Source: Flavobacterium tagetis
GTDB taxonomy: Bacteria > Bacteroidota > Bacteroidia > Flavobacteriales > Flavobacteriaceae
Reading direction: 5' to 3'
Assembly (NCBI RefSeq): GCF_016735615.1
Contig: NZ_JAERSF010000002.1
Span: forward strand, 1,364,001-1,428,000
Length of the DNA stretch: 64,000 bases
The notes beneath the pieces are model-generated. The model searched no databases and was not told the origin of the DNA. It saw only the letters and a list, made by a program, of their open reading frames with translations. This document shows, in pieces, positions 37,120-46,526 of the stretch. A program made the position numbers and the translations under genes. Position 1 is the stretch's first letter, and each line of letters begins with the position of its first letter.

Positions 37120-39030
37120 ATGAGCTATTACAAAATTGAAAATTTAGAACAATATTTTAAACATTACAATAAGTCAATAAGAGAGCCAAGAAAATTTTGG
37201 GGAAAAATAGCTGAGGAGAATTTCACATGGTACCAACAATGGGAAAAGGTTGTTGATTTTAATATGGCTGAAGCAGAAGTAAAATGGTTTACAGACGCTA
37301 AAGTTAACATTACCAAAAACTGTATTGATAGACATTTAAGCAAAAGAGGAGAGAAGACGGCAATTATTTTTGAACCGAACGATCCTTCTGAAGAAGCTTT
37401 ACATATAACGTATAATGAATTATACGAAAGAGTTTCAAAAATGGCAAATGTCCTTCGCGAGCAAGGTGTTCGTAAAGGAGATAGAGTTTGTATTTACTTG
37501 CCAATGATTCCAGAATTGGCTGTTGCTGTTTTAGCTTGTGCTAGAATTGGAGCAATTCACTCAGTTGTTTTTGCTGGATTTTCAGCTTCTGCGGTTTCTG
37601 CAAGAATCAACGATTGCGAGTGTAAAATGGTAATTACATCAGATGGAGGTTATAGAGGAAATAAAACAATTGATCTTAAAGGAATTGTAGACGAAGCTCT
37701 AGAAACTTGTCCTTCTGTTACAAAAGTTTTAGTCGCAAAAAGAACTAATACTAATGTTAAAATGAAAGAAGGTCGTGATATTTGGTTACAGCCATTATTA
37801 GACGCGGCTTTAGATAATAGTGTTGCTGAAATTATGGATGCCGAAGATCCTTTGTTTATTTTATATACTTCAGGATCAACAGGAAAACCAAAAGGAATGG
37901 TTCATACTACCGCTGGTTATATGGTTTATACTGCGTATACCTTCAAAAATGTTTTCAATTACGAAGACAATGATATTTTCTGGTGTACAGCAGATATCGG
38001 ATGGATCACAGGTCACTCTTATATATTATATGGTCCATTATTAAACGGAGCTACAACTGTTATTTTTGAAGGAGTTCCTTCTTATCCAGATTTTAGCCGT
38101 TTTTGGGATATCATCGAAAAACATAAAATTACACAATTCTATACTGCACCAACTGCAATCCGTTCGCTAGCAAAAGAAAGTTTAGATTATATTCAAAAAT
38201 ATCCACTTAAATCTCTTAAAGTTATTGGATCTGTTGGAGAGCCAATCAACGAAGAGGCTTGGCACTGGTTTAATGACCACGTAGGAGATAAGAGATGTCC
38301 GGTTGTAGATACTTGGTGGCAAACAGAGACAGGAGGAATCATGATTTCGCCAATTGCTTTTGTTACACCAACAAAACCAACTTATGCTACTTTGCCATTG
38401 CCTGGAATCCAACCAGTTTTGATGGATGAAAAGCGTAATGAGATTGAAGGAAACCAAGTAGTTGGAAGTTTGTGCATTAAATTCCCTTGGCCTGGAATTG
38501 CTAGAACAATTTGGAATAATCACGATCGTTACAAAGAAACTTATTTCTCTGCTTTCCCAGGGAAATATTTTACAGGAGACGGAGCGTTAAGAGATGAAGT
38601 TGGTTACTACAGAATCACCGGTAGAGTAGATGATGTGGTAATTGTTTCTGGACATAATTTAGGAACTGCACCAATTGAAGATGCTATCAACGAACACCCA
38701 GCTGTAGCAGAATCTGCGATTGTTGGATTCCCACATGATATCAAAGGTAACGCATTATATGGTTACGTTATTCTGAAAGAAACAGGAGAAGTTAGAGATA
38801 GAAATAACTTAACAAAAGAAATTAATCAGTATATTTCTGACCACATTGGACCAATTGCAAAATTGGATAAAATTCAATTCGTTTCTGGTTTGCCAAAAAC
38901 TCGTTCTGGAAAAATCATGCGTAGAATTTTGCGTAAAATAGCAGAAGGTGACCATTCTAATTTTGGAGATACTTCAACATTATTAAATCCAGAAATTGTA
39001 GATGAAATCATCAAAGGTAAAATTTCTTAA
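37120..39030 (+). CDS. acs: Acetyl-CoA synthetase
   Basis: 636 residues; an adenylate-forming enzyme that makes acetyl-CoA from acetate and ATP in the cytoplasm. Visible: the loop YTSGSTGKPKG (249-259), the DTWWQTETGG segment, the hinge GRVDDVVIVSGH, and Lys598 in TRSGKIMRR, the lysine that is acetylated in known Acs enzymes. One difference: after the hinge it reads GHNLGTAPIE where many Acs have GHRMGTAEIE or GHRLGTAEIE. The facing DUF294 and DnaQ-like genes often neighbour acs in other bacteria. Terminator at 39041. Confidence 0.95.
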   Translation: MSYYKIENLEQYFKHYNKSIREPRKFWGKIAEENFTWYQQWEKVVDFNMAEAEVKWFTDAKVNITKNCIDRHLSKRGEKTAIIFEPNDPSEEALHITYNELYERVSKMANVLREQGVRKGDRVCIYLPMIPELAVAVLACARIGAIHSVVFAGFSASAVSARINDCECKMVITSDGGYRGNKTIDLKGIVDEALETCPSVTKVLVAKRTNTNVKMKEGRDIWLQPLLDAALDNSVAEIMDAEDPLFILYTSGSTGKPKGMVHTTAGYMVYTAYTFKNVFNYEDNDIFWCTADIGWITGHSYILYGPLLNGATTVIFEGVPSYPDFSRFWDIIEKHKITQFYTAPTAIRSLAKESLDYIQKYPLKSLKVIGSVGEPINEEAWHWFNDHVGDKRCPVVDTWWQTETGGIMISPIAFVTPTKPTYATLPLPGIQPVLMDEKRNEIEGNQVVGSLCIKFPWPGIARTIWNNHDRYKETYFSAFPGKYFTGDGALRDEVGYYRITGRVDDVVIVSGHNLGTAPIEDAINEHPAVAESAIVGFPHDIKGNALYGYVILKETGEVRDRNNLTKEINQYISDHIGPIAKLDKIQFVSGLPKTRSGKIMRRILRKIAEGDHSNFGDTSTLLNPEIVDEIIKGKIS

Positions 39031-39040
39031 TTGAAAATAT

Positions 39041-39071
39041 AAAAGCCTCTTAGTTTTAAGAGGCTTTTTTT
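39041..39071 (+). terminator. Terminator of acs
   Basis: AAAAGCCTCTTA (39041-39052) pairs with TAAGAGGCTTTT (39057-39068), loop GTTT, then T. Confidence 0.88.
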
Positions 39072-39126
39072 ATAATACGATTAGAATCGCTTCTGGGCTT
39101 TTGTGGAAAAATGGATGTGTATTAGT

Positions 39127-39519
39127 TTATTGTACAACTTTTGAATTTACATCGTTTACAAAAATAAGAGGTTGCATATTGCTTAAATTTGTAAGTGACA
39201 AAATCCCGTTTTTATTTTCATTAATCCCGTTTATTTTAAAACAAAACTCATTTCCGTCTTTGTCGCGTAAAGTCAAAAATTCAGCGGTATCGTCCGAAAA
39301 GTTGTGACAGCTGTGCGAGATGGTGTATTTATACATTACTTTCATTTGGTTATTGTTGTAATTATAAACTCTTCCGTCTTGAGTAAAACTCCATTTTGTA
39401 TTTCGATTAGTGTTTGAATACCAGTTTCCTAGAATACGCTTAGATGAAGGATCTTGATTTTGTGCAAAAATTGCTGGTGCTGAAATCAGGAATAGCAACA
39501 GAAACAATAACTTTTTCAT
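39127..39519 (-). CDS. Small secreted protein, lipocalin-like
   Basis: 130 residues with a signal peptide (MKKLLFLLLFLISAPAIFAQ). The mature part, ILGNWYSNTNRNTKWSFTQDGRVYNYNNN, is like the small lipocalin-type beta-barrels common in Flavobacteria: a GxW start then repeated beta strands. It has two Cys (HSC and EFC) that could form a disulfide. The ligand is unknown. It faces acs and stands alone, with a terminator for the next operon at 39603. Confidence 0.6.
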   Translation of the reverse strand: MKKLLFLLLFLISAPAIFAQNQDPSSKRILGNWYSNTNRNTKWSFTQDGRVYNYNNNQMKVMYKYTISHSCHNFSDDTAEFLTLRDKDGNEFCFKINGINENKNGILSLTNLSNMQPLIFVNDVNSKVVQ

Positions 39520-39602
39520 GGTTTGCTTATTATAAATATTTGACCATAAAATTACAATTTTACTTAATTTGAAAAATAAGTGAGTTTGTAAATTTCTGTT
39601 AA

Positions 39603-39640
39603 TAAAAAAATGCCTCTTAAATTATCAAGAGGCATTTTCT
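39603..39640 (-). terminator. Terminator of the DUF294/DnaQ-like operon
   Basis: TGCCTCTT (39611-39618) pairs with AAGAGGCA (39627-39634), with A and T tracts around it; on the minus strand it follows the gene ending at 39675. Confidence 0.78.
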
Positions 39641-39674
39641 TTATGTTATTAATTAGAATTTGTATTTAAAAAAT

Positions 39675-40271
39675 TTACTTGATTCCCAATCTAGATTTTA
39701 GTTTTAAAAACAGAAGTCCAATTCTATAGGCATCTTCAGAAGAAGAATTTCTATCGCTTTTTGGTATTTTATAAATCCCGCATAAATCATCAAGAGAAAA
39801 CTGTTTGTCATTTATATCTGTCAATTTTCTGTACATAACATCTACATCAAGAGCTTCATTTTTTAGTCGGCCACAATCTAAACGTTCTAGAGCGGCATTT
39901 AGCATTTCAATATCAAAATTGATATGATGCCCAACTAAAATAGAATTTCCAATAAAATTCACAAAAGCTTCAAGCGCATCAGGCTCAGGCATTTTTATCA
40001 TTTTGCTTTCAATGATAAATTCATTAGAAAGTCCGTTGTCTTGAAGATATTTGTATTGCAATAAAACTGTCTCGAAATTTTCCTTAATAACAATGCTGTC
40101 ATCAATAATAGAAAAGGCTCCAAGGGATAAAATAACATCCTTATCCGGATTTAAGCCAGAAGTTTCAGTTGATAAAACAACAAACTTATTAGGTTTGGTT
40201 TCGAATTTAGTTAAATAATCTTTCCAGAAATCTGGATAGTCTTTATTGATGTTTTTTAACCAGTCTAGCAT
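39675..40271 (-). CDS. DnaQ-fold 3'-5' exonuclease-like protein with altered active site
   Basis: 198 residues with the DEDD exonuclease fold. Motif I is normally D-x-E; here it reads VVLSTETSGL, so Ser34 takes the place of the first Asp while Glu36 stays. Motif II is intact, with Asp120 in VGHHINFD. Motif III keeps Asp180 (SSEDAYR), but at the place of the usual His five residues before stands Asn175. With the metal-binding Asp and the general base both replaced, exonuclease activity is doubtful. The gene starts 3 bp after the cNMP/CBS/DUF294 gene, so the two are one operon. In other bacteria a DnaQ-like gene and a DUF294 gene are also found near acs. It may serve as a nucleotide- or protein-binding partner. 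Confidence 0.82.
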   Translation of the reverse strand: MLDWLKNINKDYPDFWKDYLTKFETKPNKFVVLSTETSGLNPDKDVILSLGAFSIIDDSIVIKENFETVLLQYKYLQDNGLSNEFIIESKMIKMPEPDALEAFVNFIGNSILVGHHINFDIEMLNAALERLDCGRLKNEALDVDVMYRKLTDINDKQFSLDDLCGIYKIPKSDRNSSSEDAYRIGLLFLKLKSRLGIK

Positions 40272-40274
40272 GTT

Positions 40275-42191
40275 TTATGAGAATTGTGTCAATTGAAATT
40301 TACTCTTAATCAGTTCCTCCAGGTCTTTCATTGGGGACAGTGCATTTTTTAATTTCTCTTTGTCAGTTTTTGACATTTCTCTTAAATTAATATATTGGCC
40401 TGAGTCGTCATTTTTTAATCCTTCAACAGTTCTAAATTTAGAAAGTGTTAAGAATGCTTCTGCACAACTTAAGTAAATTTCAGCATTTTTAGAATCTGTG
40501 ATTGCTAATTGTTTGAATCTTAGATAGGTATTTTGAATTCCTTTAATGTTGGCGTTTAATATTAACAAACGCGCTCCATCAATTAATGGCATCAAAGCTC
40601 TAGTCTTAATATCAAATTTATCTTTGTGTGGACCATCTTCTTCAACAATGAATTTTTTGAAGAAACTCAATGGAGAATTTCTCTTTAAAGCATCATTTCC
40701 TAAAAAGTCGAAGAATAGAGTATTATTAACGGCATTTTTGAAAATCACGCTTTCTATTGCTTCTTCTATTTTTGGCTCTCCAAAAACAATTTCATAATCA
40801 AAGAAAATACTGCTCAAATCATTACTGTTTTCACCTGGAGTATTCATCCAACTATTGTATTGTTTTGTCCAATCACTCAATGATTTACACCAAAGCATAT
40901 TGCTTCCCATGTGTCCGTTTGGACAATAATCGTAACCTACTTTTTCTAATATCGAAGTAGTGCGTTTTGCTAATCTTAAGAAATAGTCTTTTACCTCTCT
41001 GTATTTTTCAGGCGTAACATCTTCAAAAATTAAAATACTATCTTGGTCAGTAAGCAATAATTGCTCTTTACGTCCTTGACTTCCAATGCTTAACCATGCA
41101 AAACGTGCAGGAGGGGAGCCTAAATCTAAAATTGATAATTCGACTGCTCGCTTTATAATGGCTAGGTTAATCTCGCTAGCAATATTGCTAACGTGTGAGA
41201 TTGGAATATTTTTCTGAATCGAATTCTGAATCAAATCTGACAGACGATCACGTATTTGTTTTAAATCTTTTGGAAGTTGAGAACGTTTAATCTCTTTGAT
41301 TAATACGCCAGGGTTACTAGCTTGTGCAACAATAAGATCGTGCTCAGAAATAATTCCTTTAACAACAGATTTGCTTGTACCATCTTTAGTAACACATAAA
41401 TGCGTTACATTGTGTTTCAGCATTAATAATTGCGCTTCGGCCAAAGATACATTTTCTAAAACTGTAACAACTGGAGACGACATTATTTTATCGATCGTTT
41501 CAGTAATAGGAAAACGTCCAGTTGCAATTTTTGATGACAAATCAGCATTGGTAACAATACCAATCGGATGATTTTTTTCGCCACAGATTATGATATTATC
41601 TAACATTGAATCTGTCATTAAATTAGCGACATCTTTAATTATAGAATCTGCTTTAGTTGTTAATGGCGAATTATTATAGTTAAGTGACTGAATGTATTGC
41701 ATTTCTGTCTGCTGATCTAAATAATCAGAGTCAGAGACTAATTTGCCATTAGAACTCATACTGTCTTTGGTATGACGTGAATTTACAGCAAAACTCTCCA
41801 ACAAGAAGTTTAATACATCAGAATTATTAGCTACAAAGGGTCTAAAAACAGCGATCGGAATAGCATAGATAATACTTTCTTCACGTGCTTTAGCCGTCAT
41901 CATGTAATTATTTTTCGCGAAAAATGGGCGTAAACCAAAAATATCGCCTTCATGACATTTGTTTATAATAGTTTCCTCAGCGTCTGCAATAGTCGTTAGA
42001 TTGATGACACCAGAAGCTACAACATAAAAACTTTCATGAAGTGGATCGTTATTTTGAAATAATACCGCATGCTTTTCTAAATTAATGACACGGATATTCG
42101 TGGCAATATCTGATAATTCCTGGAAAGTTAAATTATCAAACGGTTTGTATTCTTTTAAAAAATCTGCAATATGCTCAGCAACTGTATTCAT
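40275..42191 (-). CDS. cNMP-binding / CBS / GlnD-like nucleotidyltransferase (DUF294) protein
   Basis: 638 residues, cytoplasmic. Order: a cyclic-nucleotide-binding-like domain (about 15-135), two CBS domains (about 180-295) that usually bind adenyl nucleotides, a GlnD-like nucleotidyltransferase domain with G370-S371 and the metal pair Asp382 and Asp384 (TDQDSIL), and the DUF294 C-terminal helical domain (about 480-625). The nucleotidyltransferase residues are intact, so transfer of a nucleotide to a protein or small molecule is possible. It forms an operon with the DnaQ-like gene and faces acs; the same grouping in other bacteria suggests control of acetate use. The real target is unknown. 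Confidence 0.88.
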   Translation of the reverse strand: MNTVAEHIADFLKEYKPFDNLTFQELSDIATNIRVINLEKHAVLFQNNDPLHESFYVVASGVINLTTIADAEETIINKCHEGDIFGLRPFFAKNNYMMTAKAREESIIYAIPIAVFRPFVANNSDVLNFLLESFAVNSRHTKDSMSSNGKLVSDSDYLDQQTEMQYIQSLNYNNSPLTTKADSIIKDVANLMTDSMLDNIIICGEKNHPIGIVTNADLSSKIATGRFPITETIDKIMSSPVVTVLENVSLAEAQLLMLKHNVTHLCVTKDGTSKSVVKGIISEHDLIVAQASNPGVLIKEIKRSQLPKDLKQIRDRLSDLIQNSIQKNIPISHVSNIASEINLAIIKRAVELSILDLGSPPARFAWLSIGSQGRKEQLLLTDQDSILIFEDVTPEKYREVKDYFLRLAKRTTSILEKVGYDYCPNGHMGSNMLWCKSLSDWTKQYNSWMNTPGENSNDLSSIFFDYEIVFGEPKIEEAIESVIFKNAVNNTLFFDFLGNDALKRNSPLSFFKKFIVEEDGPHKDKFDIKTRALMPLIDGARLLILNANIKGIQNTYLRFKQLAITDSKNAEIYLSCAEAFLTLSKFRTVEGLKNDDSGQYINLREMSKTDKEKLKNALSPMKDLEELIKSKFQLTQFS

Positions 42192-42437
42192 ATATGTGAT
42201 AATTTATTTTTAAAGTATCGAATGTAAAAATAGTAAAATAAAGTCTTACAATGAAAGGTTCTTGAGTATAAACTAATTATTTTAAGGAAATGTTAAAAGA
42301 TAATGGTTATAAGGCTTGAAAAAGTTTTAATGTTTTGAAATTTTAATTATTTGTGATTATGAAAAAGAAGTTTGATTTAACATAAAATAAACAATCTTAA
42401 TTAAGTTTTAGGATTTTGAAATAATTCATCAAGCTAA

Positions 42438-42690
42438 TTTTTCAATATTTGAAAATATTTTATTTTAAAAATCATATAGCGTATTTATGATCGATTTGAA
42501 TTTAGTGAAAATTGTTTAATGATTGATCAAATTTTCAATATTTGAGAATTTTTAAAAATTAAAATCATACAGCGTATTTATACGAGTTTGAAGTTTTTAT
42601 TTTTTTTAAAGAAAAATTTAAAAGAATAACGCGCCAGAAGTAAGGAAACCAAATTTTCGATATTTGAGAATATTTCTGATCGAAAAGTGT
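42438..42690. repeat. Three degenerate tandem units in a 586-bp gap
   Basis: The gap 42192-42777 holds no convincing gene. Unit 1 starts at 42439 with TTTTCAATATTTGA, unit 2 at 42532 with TTTTCAATATTTGAG, unit 3 at 42654 with TTTTCGATATTTGAG. About 15 to 30 bp on, units 1 and 2 share AAAATCATAyAGCGTATTTAT (42468-42488 and 42561-42581); unit 3 has a decayed form. Spacing is 93 and then 122 bp. The rest of the gap is AT-rich and without a clear signal. Confidence 0.65.
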
Positions 42691-42716
42691 ATATCACATT
42701 CATAGGACAGTTTTTA

Positions 42717-42748
<32 letters not shown>

Positions 42749-42777
42749 GTCAAATTGAAATAACTCCGAGAAGGAGT

Positions 42778-43161
42778 TTATTCATATAATTTATTCAAAA
42801 TCATTTCTTTTGGGACAATATCACTTCCTCCATTTTTATTAAATTGAATTACGGCATCGTTTACAAATAAAACTGCGCTAGATGTAACTCCGTTTTTATC
42901 TTTCAATTTTATTTGAGCTTTATTGCCATGCGGATAAACATGTCCGGAAACTTCCAAAATTCCTGAATTTAAATCTTTGTGTTCGCTCGTAACTTCAGCG
43001 GTTCCAAAAATCTTATAATTTGACTGAGCTATCGTAATCGTAAAAATATATTCTTTCTTGCAGTCTTTGCATTTTTGATTTCCCCAAGTTCCTGAGAATT
43101 TGTTTTGCTGTGAAAACGCTTGCATGGAAATTAAAAATGCCAGGAAAAGAAATTTTTTCAT
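42778..43161 (-). CDS. Small secreted protein, DUF2147-like
   Basis: From the ATG at 43161 there are 127 residues with a signal peptide (MKKFLFLAFLISMQAFSQ). A start at the TTG of 43191 would put ten polar residues ahead of the signal and is rejected. The mature part begins FSGTWGNQKCKDCKKEY: a G-x-W start followed by a C-x-x-C pair, then beta strands. It resembles the small lipocalin-like DUF2147 group but only loosely. Role unknown. A promoter candidate lies at 43189, just after the terminator of the neighbouring gene. Confidence 0.6.
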   Translation of the reverse strand: MKKFLFLAFLISMQAFSQQNKFSGTWGNQKCKDCKKEYIFTITIAQSNYKIFGTAEVTSEHKDLNSGILEVSGHVYPHGNKAQIKLKDKNGVTSSAVLFVNDAVIQFNKNGGSDIVPKEMILNKLYE

Positions 43162-43188
43162 TGTAGTTTGTTTTATAAAAATCTGAAC

Positions 43189-43215
43189 CAAATATAAATC
43201 AAAAAAGCATCACAA
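43189..43215 (-). promoter_or_regulatory. Promoter candidate on the minus strand
   Basis: TATATTTG (complement of 43189-43196) with TTG (complement of 43213-43215), spacer 16 bp, slightly short. The TTG part lies in the terminator hairpin of the gene before. Confidence 0.45.
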
Positions 43216-43233
43216 ATTTGCGATGCTTTTTTA
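43201..43233 (-). terminator. Terminator between two small secreted-protein genes
   Basis: AAAAAAGCATC (43201-43211) pairs with GATGCTTTTTT (43222-43232); the stem continues with CGCAAATTTGTG in the loop region. It ends the gene at 43248. Confidence 0.78.
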
Positions 43234-43247
43234 AAATTCTTTAAAAT

Positions 43248-43664
43248 CTATAATTTTTTCAAATAAACCGATTTTCCATTCAATGAAACATCAATTTGAT
43301 TCGTTTTTTCATTAAACGTAGTTCTTAAAGCATTTCCGTTAAAAATGGTAACGTCGCCATACACATGGCCCGCTTCGCTAGATGTATAATCAAATTTTAC
43401 TTTTTTATTTCCTGGTTCGATGCCTAATTTATAACTCGAAAATTTTGTCCCTCTTAAATCAAAGTCCTGTTGTGAATCGATAATTTTTCCGTCTGCGTAA
43501 AAATTCGTGACCGATTTGCTTAAGGAAATATCAGGATAATACTGGTTTACTTTTTTTAAAAGTTCGTATTGTTCAACACTAGCTTCTTCTTGTTTGGATG
43601 TAATTGTTTGCGAAAACGAAATCGTTGTGAATAAAACTGCTGCTAGTAAAAGGTACTTTTTCAT
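43248..43664 (-). CDS. Small secreted protein, unknown
   Basis: 138 residues with a signal peptide (MKKYLLLAAVLFTTISFSQ). The mature part is beta-rich, with DFDLRGTKFSSYKLGIEPGNKKVKF and a short basic end. No family recognised. It lies upstream of the DUF2147-like gene on the same strand, but a terminator and a promoter stand between them, so they are probably separate units. Likely periplasmic. Confidence 0.58.
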   Translation of the reverse strand: MKKYLLLAAVLFTTISFSQTITSKQEEASVEQYELLKKVNQYYPDISLSKSVTNFYADGKIIDSQQDFDLRGTKFSSYKLGIEPGNKKVKFDYTSSEAGHVYGDVTIFNGNALRTTFNEKTNQIDVSLNGKSVYLKKL

Positions 43665-43772
43665 AAATTTTTAATTTAAAGATTAATAAATAGTTACACT
43701 AAATAATGTTGGCAATTACTTTAATTTATTGTTATAAACTTTCTCAAGTTATACTACAAGGTATGAAATCTT

Positions 43773-43780
43773 TACCTTTG
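43773..43780 (+). promoter_or_regulatory. Putative -7 box for the Bcr/CflA exporter
   Basis: TACCTTTG fits TAnnTTTG, 29 bp before the ATG at 43810. At -33 only a TTA is present. Confidence 0.42.
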
Positions 43781-43809
43781 CAAAAAATTATAAGCCACTT
43801 TTTAAGATA

Positions 43810-45039
43810 ATGACAACAAAAAAATATATTCAGCTAATCCTCATATTAGGTTCTTTAACCGCTCTTGGTCCTTTTTCAATTGACATGTATCTACCTGGTT
43901 TCTCAGGAATTGCAAAAGATTTAAATACTACTGTTGCTAAAGTTTCGATGAGTTTATCTAGTTATTTCATCGGAATTTCTGCTGGACAATTGCTTTATGG
44001 GCCCTTATTAGACCGTTTTGGGCGTAAAAAACCTTTATTTATTGGACTTTTGGTATATATTCTTGCCTCTTTAGGGTGTATTTATGTTTCTGATATAGAT
44101 GCTTTTATAATGCTTCGTTTTGTTCAGGCTATTGGAAGCTGTGCTGCTACAGTTGCTTCTGTAGCAATGGTTCGTGATTTATTTCCTGTAAAAGATATTC
44201 CGAAAGTATTTTCCCTTTTAATGCTAGTTGTTGGACTTTCTCCAATGCTTGCACCAACTATTGGCGGTTATGTTACCGAAGATTTAGGTTGGCATGCTGT
44301 GTTTTTTATTTTAATGTGCATGGGAATCGTGATTTTGGCAGCTTCACAATTCGGACTTCCAGATACTTATAAACCAGATACTTCAATATCGTTAAAGCCA
44401 AAACCGATTCTATCTAATTTTCTTTTGGTCTTAAAAGAACCTCAATTTTATACGTATGCATTTACAGGCGCTGTCGCTTTTTCTGGATTGTTTTCTTATG
44501 TAGCGGCTTCTCCTCTGGTTTTTATGGATATTTATAAAGTCGATGCTAAAACTTACGGATGGATTTTTGCACTAATGTCCGTTAGTTTTATTGGTTCAAG
44601 TCAGTTGAATTCTATGCTGTTGAAACGATTTTCGAGCGAACAGATGATTTTTGGAGCTTTGATTTCTCAATCTGTTATCAGCATTATATTCTTGATTTTG
44701 GCTTTAAATGACCTTTTAGGATTGCATCAAACTATTGGAATGTTATTCTTGTTTTTAGCTTGTTTAGGAATTTCAAATCCAAATACTGCTGGATTAACGC
44801 TTGCTCCTTTTGCTAAAAATACTGGAAGCGCCTCTGCTTTAATGGGGGCAATTCAGCTTGGGATTGGTGCTTTGGCTTCGTTCGCGATTGGTGTTTTTGT
44901 GAAAAATTCTGTAACTCCAATGGTAGCGATCATGACGACTACAACTATTACAGCATTTATAATTTTAAATATCGGAAAACGTTTTATCAAACAAAAAGTA
45001 GAATTATCTAATAACGATGATGTTATGATTGGTCATTAA
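43810..45039 (+). CDS. Bcr/CflA-family drug efflux MFS transporter
   Basis: 409 residues with about 12 membrane helices. Helix 1 carries the Bcr/CflA start LGSLTALGPFSIDMYLPGF, and the loop between helices 2 and 3 has GPLLDRFGRKKPL, the MFS signature. Helix 4 region FVQAIGSCAATVASVAMVRDL and VVGLSPMLAPTIGGYV fit the drug-proton antiporter motif C. Relatives export chloramphenicol, bicyclomycin or related compounds; the substrate here is not known. A two-way terminator follows at 45104. Confidence 0.9.
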   Translation: MTTKKYIQLILILGSLTALGPFSIDMYLPGFSGIAKDLNTTVAKVSMSLSSYFIGISAGQLLYGPLLDRFGRKKPLFIGLLVYILASLGCIYVSDIDAFIMLRFVQAIGSCAATVASVAMVRDLFPVKDIPKVFSLLMLVVGLSPMLAPTIGGYVTEDLGWHAVFFILMCMGIVILAASQFGLPDTYKPDTSISLKPKPILSNFLLVLKEPQFYTYAFTGAVAFSGLFSYVAASPLVFMDIYKVDAKTYGWIFALMSVSFIGSSQLNSMLLKRFSSEQMIFGALISQSVISIIFLILALNDLLGLHQTIGMLFLFLACLGISNPNTAGLTLAPFAKNTGSASALMGAIQLGIGALASFAIGVFVKNSVTPMVAIMTTTTITAFIILNIGKRFIKQKVELSNNDDVMIGH

Positions 45040-45103
45040 AAGTTTTAAATTCCAAAAAAGAAATTCCAAATTCCAAAACTAAAACTTCAATAGTTTAGAT
45101 ATA

Positions 45104-45136
45104 AAAAGCCAAAATCAAAAGATTTTGGCTTTTCTA
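45104..45136. terminator. Two-way terminator between MFS and NDH-2 genes
   Basis: AAAAGCCAAAATC (45104-45116) pairs with GATTTTGGCTTTT (45121-45133) over a 4-base loop. AATTCC/GGAATT phrases flank it. Confidence 0.85.
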
Positions 45137-45179
45137 TAAATTGTAATTTGGAATTTCAAAAATTGGAATTTTTCAAAAC

Positions 45180-46445
45180 CTAATTTTGTGTCTTTTTATC
45201 AGGTCTGATAATCATTCTAAGCGATTGATCTTTTGCAAAATACGCTACCATCCAATTCCAGAATGTATTTAGTCTGTTTCTGTAAGTGATAAGCGAAATT
45301 AAGTGAATAAACAGCCAGATAATCCAAGCGAAGAAACCTTTAAAATGCCATTTCGGACTTGGTAAATCTACAACAGCTTTTGCTTTTCCGATAATGGCCA
45401 TAGATCCTTTGTCTTTATAAGCAAAAGGTTTTAGCGGTTTGTTAGCAACCATGGCTTTAAAATTCTTAGCCAGATTCAAACCTTGCTGAATTGCTACCTG
45501 CGCCACTTGAGGATGTCCATCAGGGAAATTTTTATCTCCAGAAGAAATTGCTGTGTCACCAATTGCATAAATATGATCTACACCATTTACTTTGTTGAAT
45601 TCATCGGTTGCCATTCTACGGCCGCGCCCATAACTTTCCTTTGGCATTCCTTCGAAAATTTTGGCAGAAACTCCCGCAGCCCAGATTAAGTTTTTGGTTT
45701 TGATGGTTTCTCCGTTTTCAAAATGTACCGTATCATCAACATAATCAACAACACGAGTATGCAGTTTTACAACAACACCAAGTTTTGTAAGTGCTTCAAG
45801 AGTATCTTTTTGCGATTCTTTACTCATTGGTGCCAATAGAGCATCTCCGCCATCGACTAAATAAACATTACTCGCAGATGTTTCTAATTCTGGATATTCC
45901 TTTAGTAAAATATTTTTTCTCATTTCGGCAAACATACCCGAAACTTCAACTCCAGTTGGTCCACCTCCGGCAACAACGATCGTTAATAATTTACGACGCT
46001 TGCGAATATCTTTGCAAATAGCAGCTTTTTCAAGATTTTTAAGCAATGTGTTACGCATTACGATGGCATCATTTAAGGTTTTCATCGGAATTGCGTTTTT
46101 CATCACGTTTTCCATGCCAAAATAGCTTGTTTCTGCACCAGTAGCAAAAACAAGGTAATCATATTCTAATTCTCCGTTGCTTAATGTTATTTTCTTTTCG
46201 GCTGGAGAAACCGATAATAATTCGCCTAAACGAAAACTAAGATTCTTTTTGCCAGCAAAGAATTTTCTAAACGGATAACTAATGCTTGATGGTTCTAAAA
46301 ATGCTGTGGCAACTTGATATATAAGTGGTGGGAAAAAGTTATAATTATTCTTGTCGACAAGTGTTACTTGTATTTGAGGCTGATTTACAAGCTCTTTTGC
46401 AAGATTAATTCCTGCAAACCCACCTCCAATAATGACTATTTTCAT
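45180..46445 (-). CDS. ndh: Type II NADH dehydrogenase (NDH-2)
   Basis: 421 residues; a membrane-associated flavoprotein that passes electrons from NADH to quinone without pumping protons. The FAD loop GGGFAG (7-12) and the segment NNYNFFPPLIYQVA are NDH-2 marks. The second dinucleotide loop is TIVVAGGGPTGVEVSG, and YAIGDTA lies near the late FAD site. The C-terminal part holds a hydrophobic segment (about 375-395, GFFAWIIWLFIHLISLI) and a basic tail, which attach it to the inner membrane. Other FAD oxidoreductases share the fold, but the whole pattern favours NDH-2. Confidence 0.88.
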   Translation of the reverse strand: MKIVIIGGGFAGINLAKELVNQPQIQVTLVDKNNYNFFPPLIYQVATAFLEPSSISYPFRKFFAGKKNLSFRLGELLSVSPAEKKITLSNGELEYDYLVFATGAETSYFGMENVMKNAIPMKTLNDAIVMRNTLLKNLEKAAICKDIRKRRKLLTIVVAGGGPTGVEVSGMFAEMRKNILLKEYPELETSASNVYLVDGGDALLAPMSKESQKDTLEALTKLGVVVKLHTRVVDYVDDTVHFENGETIKTKNLIWAAGVSAKIFEGMPKESYGRGRRMATDEFNKVNGVDHIYAIGDTAISSGDKNFPDGHPQVAQVAIQQGLNLAKNFKAMVANKPLKPFAYKDKGSMAIIGKAKAVVDLPSPKWHFKGFFAWIIWLFIHLISLITYRNRLNTFWNWMVAYFAKDQSLRMIIRPDKKTQN

Positions 46446-46526
46446 ATATGTTGTAATTAAGTAGGATTATAAAATAATTCCTTATAAATATACAACTTTA
46501 ATAGACAATGACAATTGTCATATTTA

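Noticed and set aside
38182..38523. 113-residue minus-strand frame inside acs
   Set aside because: Antisense shadow of a strongly conserved gene; no family likeness and no start signals.
43162..43191. TTG start of the DUF2147-like gene
   Set aside because: Would place ten polar residues before the signal peptide and overlaps the -7 box.
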